The notes: generated from the letters alone by a model not told the origin. DNA of 64,000 nucleotides from Methylobacterium tardum (GCF_023546765.1 NZ_CP097484.1:6072001-6136000); one strand, 5' to 3'; counted from the stretch's first letter, positions 18,261-27,867 are shown. Program-made: numbers and translations.

Positions 18261-19975
18261 ACGACTTCGCCCAACTCCTCGACCGCCTCGCCTACGAGCC
18301 GCGCCGCAACGCGAAGCTGCGCATGCTCCAGGATTACTTCGCGCGCACGCCCGATCCCGAGCGCGGCTTCGCGCTGGGCGCCATGACCGGGACGCTGAGC
18401 TTCCGCGAGGCCAAGCCGGCCCTGATCCGGGGATTGGTGGAGGAGCGGATCGACCCGGTTCTGTTCCGGCTGTCGCACAATTATGTGGGCGACCTCGCCG
18501 AGACCACGGCGTTGATCTGGCCGGGACCGACGGAGGCGCCGCGGGAGCCGGGCCCCGGCCACAACAACCCGCCGCCGCATGTCCCGACCCTCGCCGAGGT
18601 CGTGGAGACGCTGGCGACCATCCCCAAGCGCGAGCTGCCCGGCCATCTCTCGGACTGGCTCGACGCCCTCGGCGAGACCGGGCGCTGGGCGCTCCTGAAG
18701 CTCGTCACCGGCAACCTGCGGGTCGGCGTCTCGGCCCGTCTCGCCAAGACCGCGGTCGGCGCGCTGGGCGGCCACGACGCCGATGCGGTGGAGGAGGTCT
18801 GGCACGGGCTGACCCCGCCGTTCGAGACCCTGTTCGCCTGGGTCGAGGGCCGGGCCGAGCGGCCCGAGACCCTCAACCCGGCCCCGTTCCGGCCGCCGAT
18901 GCTGTCGCACCCGATCGAGGAGGAAGCCGATCTTGAGAAGCTGGAGCCGGAGGCGTTCTCGGCCGAGTGGAAATGGGACGGCATCCGCGTCCAGCTCGTC
19001 GGCGGTCGCGACCGGGCCGGCCATCAGGTCGGGAAGGTCTATTCCCGCACCGGCGAGGACATCACCGGGGCGTTCCCGGATCTGGCCGAGGCGATCACCT
19101 TCACGGGCGCGCTCGACGGCGAGCTTCTGATCCTGCGCGAGCGGCGGGTCCAGTCGTTCAACGTCCTGCAGCAGCGGCTGAACCGGAAGGCGGTCACGGC
19201 CAAGCTCCTGGAGGAGTTCCCCGCCCATGTGCGGGCCTACGACCTCCTCACCCTGGAAGGCGACGACCTGCGGGCCGAACCCTTCGCAACGCGCCGGGAG
19301 AAGCTGGAAGCCCTCGTCACGCGCCTCGACCACGCGCGGATCGACATCTCGCCGCTGGTGCCCTTCGCGGATTGGGAGGCGCTGGCCGCCGCCCGGGCCG
19401 ATCCGGCTTCCGTCGGCGCCGGCGAGGATGCCGACGCCATCGAGGGCGTGATGCTCAAGCGCCTCAACAGCCCCTACCTGCCGGGCCGGCCGAAGGGGCC
19501 GTGGTGGAAGTGGAAGCGCGAGCCGCACATCGTCGACGCGGTGATGATGTACGCCCAGCGCGGGCACGGGAAGCGCTCGTCCTTCTACTCGGACTACACG
19601 TTCGGCGTCTGGCGCGCGGCGCCGGAGGGCGGGGACGAGCTGGTGCCGGTGGGCAAGGCCTATCACGGCTTCACCGACGCCGAGCTCGCCAAGCTGGACC
19701 GCTATGTCCGCAACAACACCACCAAGCGCTTCGGCCCGGTACGCGAGGTCGCCCACGGGCGCGAGGCCGGCCTCGTCCTGGAGATCGCGTTCGAAGGGGT
19801 GCAGCGCTCGACTCGGCACAAGTCGGGCGTGGCGATGCGCTTTCCGCGGGTCAGCCGCATCCGCTGGGACAAGCCGCCCTCGGAGGCCGACCGGATCGAC
19901 GTGCTGGAACGGATCCTCGCCCGCGGCGAGCGCGAGGTCGCGCCGGGCGCGACGCTGCTGGAGAAGAGCGCATGA
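18257..19975 (+). CDS. ATP-dependent DNA ligase (cisplatin-resistance type)
   Basis: 572 residues from a GTG. The N-terminal 200 residues are a helical DNA-binding domain. The adenylation motif AEWKWDGIRVQL puts the AMP-accepting lysine at residue 239. Later nucleotidyltransferase motifs are ALDGELLI, GVMLKRLNSPYLPGR and PWWKWKRE. An OB-fold domain ends the protein. It belongs to the family linked with ligase-associated exonuclease and helicase, distinct from the essential NAD-dependent LigA. A related helicase gene is not present here; instead yjbQ follows with a 4-base overlap. Confidence 0.93.
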   Translation: MNDFAQLLDRLAYEPRRNAKLRMLQDYFARTPDPERGFALGAMTGTLSFREAKPALIRGLVEERIDPVLFRLSHNYVGDLAETTALIWPGPTEAPREPGPGHNNPPPHVPTLAEVVETLATIPKRELPGHLSDWLDALGETGRWALLKLVTGNLRVGVSARLAKTAVGALGGHDADAVEEVWHGLTPPFETLFAWVEGRAERPETLNPAPFRPPMLSHPIEEEADLEKLEPEAFSAEWKWDGIRVQLVGGRDRAGHQVGKVYSRTGEDITGAFPDLAEAITFTGALDGELLILRERRVQSFNVLQQRLNRKAVTAKLLEEFPAHVRAYDLLTLEGDDLRAEPFATRREKLEALVTRLDHARIDISPLVPFADWEALAAARADPASVGAGEDADAIEGVMLKRLNSPYLPGRPKGPWWKWKREPHIVDAVMMYAQRGHGKRSSFYSDYTFGVWRAAPEGGDELVPVGKAYHGFTDAELAKLDRYVRNNTTKRFGPVREVAHGREAGLVLEIAFEGVQRSTRHKSGVAMRFPRVSRIRWDKPPSEADRIDVLERILARGEREVAPGATLLEKSA

Positions 19976-20439
19976 GGCAGGGCAAGATCGGTCCGGTGGA
20001 GATCCTGGCCTCCGGCCGGGTCGAGCGTCACGCCAGCGGGCGCCTGACCATTGCGACCGCCGGTCAGGGATTCACGGACTTTTCCGGCGCAGTCGCGGAG
20101 TTCGTGCGCGGGAGCGGCATCCGCGACGGCTTGGTCACGGTGTTCTGCCGGCACACCTCGGCCTCGCTCACCATCCAGGAAAATGCCGATCCGGACGTGC
20201 AGACCGACCTAATGACCGCACTGGACGGGTTCGCGCCGCGCAACGCCGGCTACGTCCATGGGGCCGAAGGGCCCGACGACATGCCCGCCCATATCCGCAC
20301 GATGGTCACCGATTCGGCACTCAGCATCCCGCTGGTCGAGGGACGGCTCGCGCTGGGCACGTGGCAGGGCATCTACCTGATCGAGCACCGCGACCGGCCG
20401 CACCGGCGAGAGATCGTGCTGAGTGCTGTCGGCGCCTGA
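19972..20439 (+). CDS. YjbQ/UPF0047 family protein
   Basis: 155 residues from ATG at 19972, overlapping the ligase stop (ATGA). The family signature is VTVFCRHTSASLTIQENADP, with later conserved pieces HIRTMVTDSALSIPLVEGRL and LGTWQGIYLIEHRD. YjbQ proteins form trimers with a metal site; some show thiamine phosphate synthase-like activity, but the cellular role is open. Translational coupling to a DNA ligase suggests co-expression, not necessarily shared function. Confidence 0.92.
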   Translation: MRQGKIGPVEILASGRVERHASGRLTIATAGQGFTDFSGAVAEFVRGSGIRDGLVTVFCRHTSASLTIQENADPDVQTDLMTALDGFAPRNAGYVHGAEGPDDMPAHIRTMVTDSALSIPLVEGRLALGTWQGIYLIEHRDRPHRREIVLSAVGA

Positions 20440-20446
20440 CCCGTCG

Positions 20447-20545
20447 GTCCCGTCATCGCGCGCGCAGCGCAGCGACCCAGGGCGGAGCGTCTTCCGCGGC
20501 GTGGCGCTGCTGGATTGCTTCGCTTCGCTCGCAAGGACGGTGGCG
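20447..20545. repeat. Intergenic inverted repeat, family B
   Basis: CCCGTCATCGCGCGCGCAGC at the left and GGATTGCTTCGCTTCGCTC followed by GCAAGGACGG at the right are imperfect complements (the familiar CGTCATTGCGAGCGCAGCG type unit). A piece of the same family (TCTTTGCGAGCGCAGCGG) occurs at 541-558. Non-coding, between yjbQ and the flagellar gene. Confidence 0.65.
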
Positions 20546-20663
20546 GCGCTCGCACCCGGCCTCAAGCCCGCAACACTCCGTCACACACGGCCGGTTAACC
20601 ATAGTGGGCGCTTATGCTTCTCCGTCGGATCGGTTCCTGCCGGTCTCACGGACGGAGACCCCG

Positions 20664-21455
20664 ATGAGCCTCTACGACGCGCTCTCGAATTCGATTTCCG
20701 GCGCCTCGGCGCAGTCGCTGGCGCTCAACAACATCTCCGGGAACATCGCCAACACCCAGACGGCGGGGTTCAAGACCACGGAGACGAGCTTCGCCGACAT
20801 GCTGGCGCAGTCGGCGAAGGCTCCGCAGCAGGCCGGCGGCGTGGCGACGAGCACCCGCAACAGCCTGAACATCCAGGGCACGGTGCAGTCGACCAGCGTG
20901 CCGACCAACCTCGCCATCTCGGGCAACGGCTACTTCATCGTCCGCGAGAATACCGGGACGGATCAGAGCCCGACCTTCTCCGGCGAGACCGGCTACACGC
21001 GGCGCGGCGACTTCTCGGCGGATGCCAACGGCTACCTCGTCAACGGCGCGGGCTATTACCTGTTCGCCGGGCCATCCGCGACGGCGCCCGTCACGGTTCC
21101 CACCGGCGCGAACACACTGGCGAGCCTCGCCGTCTCGCCGGCCGGCACCCTGACCGGCACCAAAGCGGACGGCAGCGCCCTGCCGCTGGGCACGCTGACG
21201 CTCGCGCAGTTCGGCCAGCAGGACAACCTGACCGGGCTCGACGGCGGGACCTACGTGGCCAACGGCCAGTCCGGGACGCCGAGCTACGGCCTCAACGGCG
21301 CGACCGTGACGGCCAGCGCCGTGGAGCAGTCGAACGCCAGCATCACCGACCAGTTCTCGAAGATGATCGAGACGCAGCAGGCCTACACGGCCAACACCAA
21401 GGTCATGAGCACCGCCGACCAGATGCTGCAGGACGCGATCGCGATGTACGCGTGA
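20664..21455 (+). CDS. Flagellar hook/basal-body rod-type protein
   Basis: 263 residues. The N terminus carries the rod/hook motif ALNNISGNIANTQTAGFKTT, and the C terminus the matching coiled-coil (QFSKMIETQQAYTANTKVM then STADQMLQDAI). The middle contains GYFIVREN and a YTRRGDFSADANGYLV block, the FlgE/F/G beta domain. The length is near FlgF or a short FlgE rather than a full hook protein of 400 residues or more. No other flagellar gene is in the window, so it stands apart from a flagellar operon. It would be exported by the flagellar type III apparatus. I cannot decide between FlgF and a short FlgE-like protein. Confidence 0.87.
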   Translation: MSLYDALSNSISGASAQSLALNNISGNIANTQTAGFKTTETSFADMLAQSAKAPQQAGGVATSTRNSLNIQGTVQSTSVPTNLAISGNGYFIVRENTGTDQSPTFSGETGYTRRGDFSADANGYLVNGAGYYLFAGPSATAPVTVPTGANTLASLAVSPAGTLTGTKADGSALPLGTLTLAQFGQQDNLTGLDGGTYVANGQSGTPSYGLNGATVTASAVEQSNASITDQFSKMIETQQAYTANTKVMSTADQMLQDAIAMYA

Positions 21456-21467
21456 CGCGGCCGCGCG

Positions 21468-23003
21468 TCACAGCACCTTCAGCGGGTCCTTCTCGGGCGG
21501 CGGCGGCGCCACGTCGGCGCGGTTCCACCAGCCGCCGCCCAGCGCCACGAACAGGGCCGCGGTGTCGGCATACTGGGTGGCGCGCGCGCCCGCCGAGGTG
21601 ACCAGGGCCGAGAGGTAGCCCTGCTGGGCGATCAGAACCTGCGAGGAGGTGATCGCGCCCGCGGTGTACTGCTTGCGGATCAGCCCGAGGCTCTGGTTGG
21701 TGGCGCTCACCGCGGCATCGGCTGCGGCCACCGCCTTGGCGTCGGCCTGGAGCGCCCGCAGGGCGTCGGCGACGTTCTGGAAGGCGGTGATCACCGTCGC
21801 CTTGTACTGCGCCTGCGCTTGCGTCAGCGATTCCTCCGACGCGCGCTGGCGCCGGAACAGGGTGCCGGCATCGAAGATCGGTGCCGTCGCCTGCCCGATG
21901 ATCGTGAAGAACGCCGCGCCCGGATTGGTCACCTGCGCGATCCGCGTCGCGCTGGAGCCGCCCGTGGCCGTGAGACTGAACTGCGGCAGGCGGTTGGCCA
22001 CCGCGACGCCGACATTGGCGCTCGCCTCCTGCACCAGCGCCTCGGCCGCCTTCACGTCGGGCCGCTGCTGGACCAGCCGCGAGGGCAGGCTCACCGGCAG
22101 CTTGGTCGGCAGGCGCAGGGCGGCCAGGTCGAAGGTCTCGCTGATCTCGTCGGAGGGCAGCCGGCCGGCGAGCGCCGTGAGCAGGTTGCGCTGCTGGGCG
22201 AGGGCCTTCTCCAGCGGCGGCAGCAGCTGCTGCGACAGCGCCAGCGCGGCCTGCTGCTGGATCACGTCGGCGCCGGCGATCTGCCCCAGGGAGAGCTGCT
22301 TGTTGTAGAGCTGCAGAACCTCGGTCTGGGCCTGGATCACCTTGCGGGTGGCGTCGATCTGCGCCCGCAGCGCCGCCTCCTGGATGGCGGCGGCGACGAC
22401 GTTGGCGGTCAGGCTCAGATAGGCCGCCTCGAGCTGGAAGCGCTGGTTCTCGGTGGTGGCCTCCAGGGACTCGATCTGGCGGCGATTCCCGCCGAACACG
22501 TCCGGATTGTACGAGACCACCGCTTGCGGCGTGGCGAGGCTGTAGAGGTAGTTGGTCTGGTTGTTGAGCGGCGATTGCAGGTCGAGGCCGGGGGCGAGGT
22601 TGCCCTGGATCTGCGGGGTCGCGGTCAGGCTCGGGTAGAGCGTGCCCTTCTGGGCGAGCACGTTCTGCTGCGCCACCCGCAGCGAAGCCTGGGCCGCCTC
22701 CAGCGTCGGGTTGTTGGCCAGCGCCTGCTCGGCGACCCGGTTCAGCGCCTTCGAGTGGAACAGGGTCCACCACTGGCCCGGGATGTCGGCGCCCGAGACG
22801 AAGCTCTGGTCGGCCGAGCCGCCCTGCCGGGTGCGGATCTTGTCGGCGGCCGACGGGTTCTTGAGCGGCTCCTTGGTGTAGCGGCTGACCGGCGGATCCT
22901 CCGGCGGCACGAAGTTCGGGCCGACCGCGCAGGCCGACAGGGACAGGGAGGCCGCCAGCCATGCGGCCGCCCGTCCGCACCTGTTCGGCCCAACGCTCAC
23001 CAT
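21468..23003 (-). CDS. RND efflux outer-membrane lipoprotein (NodT/TolC type)
   Basis: 511 residues from ATG at 23003 (MVSVGPNRCGRAAAWLA). The lipobox LSAC in AASLSLSACAVGPNFVPPED shows lipid anchoring. Two outer-membrane efflux (OEP) repeats follow, with the long helices VAEQALANNPTLEAAQASLR and AEALVQEASANVGVAVANRL. The protein forms the trimeric exit duct for the RND pump. It is the last gene of the adaptor-permease-channel operon, 134 bases after the permease. Confidence 0.93.
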   Translation of the reverse strand: MVSVGPNRCGRAAAWLAASLSLSACAVGPNFVPPEDPPVSRYTKEPLKNPSAADKIRTRQGGSADQSFVSGADIPGQWWTLFHSKALNRVAEQALANNPTLEAAQASLRVAQQNVLAQKGTLYPSLTATPQIQGNLAPGLDLQSPLNNQTNYLYSLATPQAVVSYNPDVFGGNRRQIESLEATTENQRFQLEAAYLSLTANVVAAAIQEAALRAQIDATRKVIQAQTEVLQLYNKQLSLGQIAGADVIQQQAALALSQQLLPPLEKALAQQRNLLTALAGRLPSDEISETFDLAALRLPTKLPVSLPSRLVQQRPDVKAAEALVQEASANVGVAVANRLPQFSLTATGGSSATRIAQVTNPGAAFFTIIGQATAPIFDAGTLFRRQRASEESLTQAQAQYKATVITAFQNVADALRALQADAKAVAAADAAVSATNQSLGLIRKQYTAGAITSSQVLIAQQGYLSALVTSAGARATQYADTAALFVALGGGWWNRADVAPPPPEKDPLKVL

Positions 23004-23137
23004 TCCGCCCCCGAAAGCCTCACCCTGGTAGAGCGGCGCGGCGCGCATCCAAGTCAATGCGACTGTCCCCAGGTCGCGCGCGCGGCGCGGGCGTTGTGGC
23101 CCCCCTGCAACGCGCTGCGCCGGCTTCCTCAGCCGGC

Positions 23138-26100
23138 TCACGCGGCGACCCGATGCTCGGTCCGCGCCCGTGCGTCCGGGTTCGGGCGCCGCCGCGAGAA
23201 CAGCGAGATCAGCACCGGCACGACCACGAGGATCAGGTTCGGCGCCAGGATGATGCCGCCGACCACCACGAGCGCCAGCGGCTTCTGCACCTGCGAGCCG
23301 ATGCCGGTGGAGACCGCTGCCGGCAGCAGGCCGACGCAGGCCGCCACGCAGGTCATCATCACCGGGCGCATGCGCACCACGGCGGCCTGCCAGACCGCCT
23401 CCTGCTTCTTCCAGCCCTCGTCGAGGAGCTGGTTGTAGTAGGCGAGCAGGATCACCCCCTCCATGGTCGAGATGCCGAACAGCGCGATGAACCCGATCGC
23501 CGCCGAGATCGAGAACGGCGTGCCGGTCAGGAACAGCGCGAAGATGCCGCCGATCATCGCCATCGGGATCACCGACAGGGTCAGCAGCATGTCGGCCACC
23601 GACGAGAAGTTGATGTACAGGAGCAGCGCGATCAGCAGCAGCGTGAGCGGCACCACGAGGCTGAGCCGGGCCGCCGCCTCCTTCAGGTTGGTGAACTGCC
23701 CGACCCATTCCAGGCGGTAGCCCGGCGGCAGGTCCACGGCGTCGGCCACCTTCCGCTGGGCTTCGAGGACGGCGCTGCCGAGGTCGCGGCCGCGCACCGA
23801 GAACTTCACCGGGATGTAGCGCTCCTGGTCCTCGCGGTAGATGAACGAGGCGCCCGAGACGAGGTCGACGTCGGCGATCTCGGAGAGCGGTACCTGGATC
23901 ACGCCGCCATTGGGGTTCTGCGCCCCCACCGCGATGTTGCGGATGCCGGCCAGCGACGAGCGGTACTCCTTGGCGAGCCGCACCCGCATGGGGAAGTGGC
24001 GGTCCGAGCCGTACTCGTAGAGGTCGCCCGCGGTCTGGCCGCCGATCGCCGCCTGAATCGTGGTGTTCACGTCGCCGATGGACAGGCCGTAGCGGGCGGC
24101 CTTGTGGCGGTCGACGTCGATCCGGACCGTCGGCTGGCCGAGGGATTCGAACACCGACAGATCGGTGACGCCCTGGACGGTGGCCAGCGCCGCCTTGACG
24201 GCATTGGCGGTCTTGGTGAGCTGCGCGAGGTCGTTGCCGTAGATCTTGACCGAGTTCTCGCCCTTCACGCCCGAGGCGGCTTCCTGGACGTTGTCCTCGA
24301 TATACTGGGAGAAGTTGAACTCGATCCCGGGAAATTCGGAGGCCAGCTGCTTGCTCAGGTCCTGGATCAGCGTCTCCTTGTCGAGGCCCTTCCGCCACTG
24401 GTCGATGGGCTTGAGCGGCGCCAGGAACTCGACGTTGAAGAAGCCGGTGGCGTCGGTGCCGTCGTTCGGGCGGCCCTGGTGCGACAGGACGGTGGTGACC
24501 TCCGGAACCTCCTGGAAGATCTTGCGCATGCGCTGGACGTAGGCATTGCCGGCCTCCAGCGAGATCGAGGACGGCATCGTCCCGCGCACGTAGAGGTTGC
24601 CTTCCTCGAGCCGCGGCAGGAATTCCAGGCCGAGATTGCGGGCCGTCAGTCCCGAGACCAGCAGCACCGCCAGCATCACGGCGAGGGCCAGGACCCGGTT
24701 GCGCAGGCCGAAGGCCAGCACGCGCTCGTGGCCGACGCGCAGCACCCGCACGATCAGCGTGTCGCGCTCCTCCAGGTTCTTGGGCAGCATCAGGGCGGAG
24801 AGCGCGGGCGAGACCGTGAAGGTCGCGAGCAGGCCGCCGAGCAGCGCGTACGCGTAGGTCTTGGCCATCGGCCCGAAGATGTGGCCCTCGACGCCGGTCA
24901 TCGTGAACAGCGGCAGGAAGCCGACGATGATGATCGTCGCCGAGAAGAAGATTGCCCGGTTCACCTCGCGGCCGGCGACCGCGATCGTGCCGAGCCGCCC
25001 GGTCAGGCCGCCCGGCGGGACCTCGCCCTTCACGTGGTCGGGCTCGGCGATGTGGCGGAACACGTTCTCGACCATGATCACGGTGGCGTCGACGATCAGG
25101 CCGAAATCGATCGCGCCGAGCGACAGGAGGTTCGCCGAATCGCCGCGGATCACCAGGATCAGGATCGCGAAGCCGAGGGCGAACGGGATCGTCGCCGCCA
25201 CGATGATCGCGCTGGTGAGCGAGCCGAGGAACAGCCACTGCACCACGAAGACCAGCACCACGCCGAAGACGAGGTTGTGCATCACCGTGTGGGTGGTGGT
25301 GTGGATCAGGCCCGAGCGGTCGTAGATCCGCTCGATCTTCACGTCGGGCGGCAGGATCGTGGAGCTGTTGATCTTGTCGATCTCGGCCTCGACCCGCTCC
25401 AGCGTCGGCAGGCTCTTGCCGCCGCGGGTCATCAGCACGATGCCCTCGACGATGTCGCGCTGGTCGTCGTGGCCGACGATGCCGAGGCGCGGCGCGTTCG
25501 ACACGCGCACCTCCGCCACGTCCCGCACCAGCACCGGGGTGCCGTTGACGAGGCTGATCATCGTGTCCCGGATGTCGTCCATGTCGCGGATCAGGCCGAT
25601 GCCGCGCACCACCGCCGATTGCTGGCCGACATTCAGCGTCTGGCCGCCGACGTTGATCGAGGCGTTGTTCAGCGCATTGGTCAGTTGCACCAGGGTCAGG
25701 CCCTGGGCCTGGAGGCGGTTCAGGTCGACCGCGACCTCGTATTCCTTGGCCTTGCCGCCGAAGGCCGTGACGTCAACCACGCCGGGAATCGCCTTGAACC
25801 GGCGCTGCAGCACCCAGTCCTGCAGGGTCTTCATGTCCATGGGCGAGTAGCCCGCCGGACCGACGAGCTTGTAGCGCATGATCTCGCCCACCGGGCTCGT
25901 CGGTGAGATCTGCGGCGTGGCGCCGTTGGGCAGCGTCGGGGCCTGCGACAGGCGGTTGAGCACCCGCTGCAGGGCCTGCTCGTACGTGTACTCGTAGTTG
26001 AACTGGACCTTCACGTCGGACAGGCCGAACAGCGAGATCGTGCGCACCACCTGGGCGTTGGGGATGCCGGCCAGCGCCACCTCGAGGGGAATCGTGATGT

Positions 26101-26287
26101 AGCGCTCGATCTCGTCGGCCGACTGGCCCGGGTTCTGGGTGATGACGTCGGCGAGCGGCGGGACCGGGTCGGGATAGGCCTCGATGTTGAGCTGCGTATA
26201 GGCTCCGTAGCCGATGCCCAGCATCACCACGAACATCAGCACCACCAGCACGCGCTGGCGGAGCGAGAAGACGATCAGGCTGTTCAT
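23138..26287 (-). CDS. Heavy-metal RND efflux permease (CzcA/CusA type)
   Basis: 1049 residues with about 12 membrane helices and two large periplasmic loops. The N terminus MNSLIVFSLRQRVLVVLMFV and the intramembrane segment AIDFGLIVDATVIMVEN identify the heavy-metal (HME) RND class. DFGLIVD holds the charged proton-relay position. The second half has SVIPMAMIGGIFALFLTGTP. HME-RND pumps export divalent (Co, Zn, Cd, Ni) or monovalent (Cu, Ag) ions from the periplasm or cytoplasm. The metal cannot be fixed from sequence alone. It is 16 bases after the adaptor gene. Confidence 0.94.
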   Translation of the reverse strand: MNSLIVFSLRQRVLVVLMFVVMLGIGYGAYTQLNIEAYPDPVPPLADVITQNPGQSADEIERYITIPLEVALAGIPNAQVVRTISLFGLSDVKVQFNYEYTYEQALQRVLNRLSQAPTLPNGATPQISPTSPVGEIMRYKLVGPAGYSPMDMKTLQDWVLQRRFKAIPGVVDVTAFGGKAKEYEVAVDLNRLQAQGLTLVQLTNALNNASINVGGQTLNVGQQSAVVRGIGLIRDMDDIRDTMISLVNGTPVLVRDVAEVRVSNAPRLGIVGHDDQRDIVEGIVLMTRGGKSLPTLERVEAEIDKINSSTILPPDVKIERIYDRSGLIHTTTHTVMHNLVFGVVLVFVVQWLFLGSLTSAIIVAATIPFALGFAILILVIRGDSANLLSLGAIDFGLIVDATVIMVENVFRHIAEPDHVKGEVPPGGLTGRLGTIAVAGREVNRAIFFSATIIIVGFLPLFTMTGVEGHIFGPMAKTYAYALLGGLLATFTVSPALSALMLPKNLEERDTLIVRVLRVGHERVLAFGLRNRVLALAVMLAVLLVSGLTARNLGLEFLPRLEEGNLYVRGTMPSSISLEAGNAYVQRMRKIFQEVPEVTTVLSHQGRPNDGTDATGFFNVEFLAPLKPIDQWRKGLDKETLIQDLSKQLASEFPGIEFNFSQYIEDNVQEAASGVKGENSVKIYGNDLAQLTKTANAVKAALATVQGVTDLSVFESLGQPTVRIDVDRHKAARYGLSIGDVNTTIQAAIGGQTAGDLYEYGSDRHFPMRVRLAKEYRSSLAGIRNIAVGAQNPNGGVIQVPLSEIADVDLVSGASFIYREDQERYIPVKFSVRGRDLGSAVLEAQRKVADAVDLPPGYRLEWVGQFTNLKEAAARLSLVVPLTLLLIALLLYINFSSVADMLLTLSVIPMAMIGGIFALFLTGTPFSISAAIGFIALFGISTMEGVILLAYYNQLLDEGWKKQEAVWQAAVVRMRPVMMTCVAACVGLLPAAVSTGIGSQVQKPLALVVVGGIILAPNLILVVVPVLISLFSRRRPNPDARARTEHRVAA

Positions 26288-26303
26288 CGGACCGAATCCT
26301 CGC

Positions 26304-27626
26304 TCAGGACGCCTTCTCGCCGCTCGCCGCCCGGTCGATGAACAGGGCGCCGCGGGTCACCACCTGCTCGCCCGGGCGCAAGCCCTCGACCACCTGGGCA
26401 TTGTCGCCGTTGATCAGCCCGAGCTTGATGTCCCGTGCCTCCACGGCTCCGTCCGGCCGCGCCACCCAGACGTGGGTGCGGTCGCCTTCGTACACGACGG
26501 CGCCCACCGGCACGCTCGGGCTCGGCTCGCCCTTGCCGGTGACGATCGTATAAGTGGCGAACATCTCCGGGCGCAGCACCCGGTCGGGATTGTCGACCTC
26601 GCTGCGCACCGCGAGCCGCCGCGTCGCCGGGTCGAGGCTGGAGGCCATGTAGTTGACCCGGGCCTTGAACACCCGTGCGCCGAAGCCCGCCACCTTCGCC
26701 TCGACCTCCTGGCCGATGCGGATCTTCGGGATCTCGCTCTCCCGGACATTGGCGATGAGCCAGACGGTCGACAGGTCGCCGATCACGAAGACGGGGTCGC
26801 TGGACGCCGATAGATATTGCCCGGTGCCGACCTTGCGCTGGACGATCGTGCCGGCGATCGGGGCCCGGATCTGGGTCTCGGGGCTCATCGTGCCCTTCTT
26901 CTCGAAGGCGGCGATCTCGGCATCGGTCTTGCCCAGCAGCCGCAGGCGGTTCTTCACGGCGTCGAGGGCGGCTTCCGCGGTCTTCAGGTCGCTCTGGGCG
27001 GCGATCACGTCGTTCTGGGCGGATTGGTAGTCCTTCAGCGCCGTCGCGTGCGCCTGGAACAGTTCCTGCTGGCGCTGTGCGATAGTCTGGTCGAGCTTCA
27101 GAAGCGCCTGCTGCTTCTGAAGAGTGTTCAGGGCCGCCTGGTAGTCGTTCTGCGCCTGGACCATGTCGGTGGCCTCGAGCGTCAGCAGCACGTCGCCAGC
27201 CTTCACGTCGTCGCCCGCGCGGGCCAGCACCTTCGTCACCCGGCCCGCATAGGGCGACACGACCGGGACGTTGTCGTCCTCGTTGAGGGCGATGCGCCCC
27301 TCCGCGGTGCCCTCCGGACGGAAGACCTGCGTGGCGACCGGCAGGATCTCGAAGGCGGCGCGCTGCTCCTTGGTGGGCCGGAAGATCCGCTCCACGGCCC
27401 CGGCCTTCTCCGCATCGATCCCGGGATCCGGATTGCTCGGCGCGAACAGGCCGGTCAGCGAGGCGACGAGGCCCGACGTGGCCTCGCGAACCCGGTCGGA
27501 GAAGGCGAACGCCGCCCCTGCCGCGGCCGCGAGCAGCAGGAGGATGAGGAGGAGCCCCGGCCCCCGGCGCTTGCGGCGGGGTGCGGAGATCGCCTCATCC
27601 TGGTCCAGCGGATTTCGGGCGTCCAT
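26304..27626 (-). CDS. RND efflux periplasmic adaptor (CzcB/CusB type)
   Basis: 440 residues. A basic N terminus (PRRKRRGPG) precedes one membrane helix at about 24-43. Then come the lipoyl/barrel-sandwich pieces VVSPYAGRVTKVLARAGDDV and IRAPIAGTIVQRKVGTGQYL, flanking a long coiled coil (residues about 160-240). The beta-barrel and membrane-proximal domains follow (VWLIANVRESEIPKIRIGQ). It links the inner-membrane pump with the outer-membrane channel. First gene of the operon; its start faces the CobW-family gene across 292 bases. Confidence 0.93.
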   Translation of the reverse strand: MDARNPLDQDEAISAPRRKRRGPGLLLILLLLAAAAGAAFAFSDRVREATSGLVASLTGLFAPSNPDPGIDAEKAGAVERIFRPTKEQRAAFEILPVATQVFRPEGTAEGRIALNEDDNVPVVSPYAGRVTKVLARAGDDVKAGDVLLTLEATDMVQAQNDYQAALNTLQKQQALLKLDQTIAQRQQELFQAHATALKDYQSAQNDVIAAQSDLKTAEAALDAVKNRLRLLGKTDAEIAAFEKKGTMSPETQIRAPIAGTIVQRKVGTGQYLSASSDPVFVIGDLSTVWLIANVRESEIPKIRIGQEVEAKVAGFGARVFKARVNYMASSLDPATRRLAVRSEVDNPDRVLRPEMFATYTIVTGKGEPSPSVPVGAVVYEGDRTHVWVARPDGAVEARDIKLGLINGDNAQVVEGLRPGEQVVTRGALFIDRAASGEKAS

Positions 27627-27852
27627 GCGAATGATCTTCCGGGTCCGGGCGAAGAGACCGGGTTGACTGACAAGTGTACGATTCGCGCCGGGACGAGGCC
27701 CACATCAATGCGATCGTCGGTGCTTTTCTATGGCGTACCGCGCGGAAGAGTCCGTGCGGCATCATGTGCCTAGAGCAAAGCTTGTCCGACGCGCAATCGA
27801 TCGGGAGCCGTGGTCGCGAAACCGTGTGGCTCCGTCTTCCTTTGACGGGATT

Positions 27853-27867
27853 TGTTACAATATGACA
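27853..27867. promoter_or_regulatory. Probable Zur (zinc uptake regulator) operator
   Basis: TGTTACAATATGACA is near-palindromic and agrees at 13 of 15 positions with the Zur consensus TGTTATAATATAACA. Its TACAAT (27856-27861) could be the -10 element of the CobW-family gene, whose ATG lies 52 bases downstream. Zn-Zur bound here would block transcription under zinc sufficiency. It also lies in the shared divergent region with the RND operon, 227 bases from that start. Confidence 0.65.

Noticed and set aside
22961..25906. A 981-codon plus-strand open frame opposite the RND permease
   Set aside because: It is rich in Asp, His, Arg and Val as expected from the complement of a high-GC coding sequence and has no recognisable motif.
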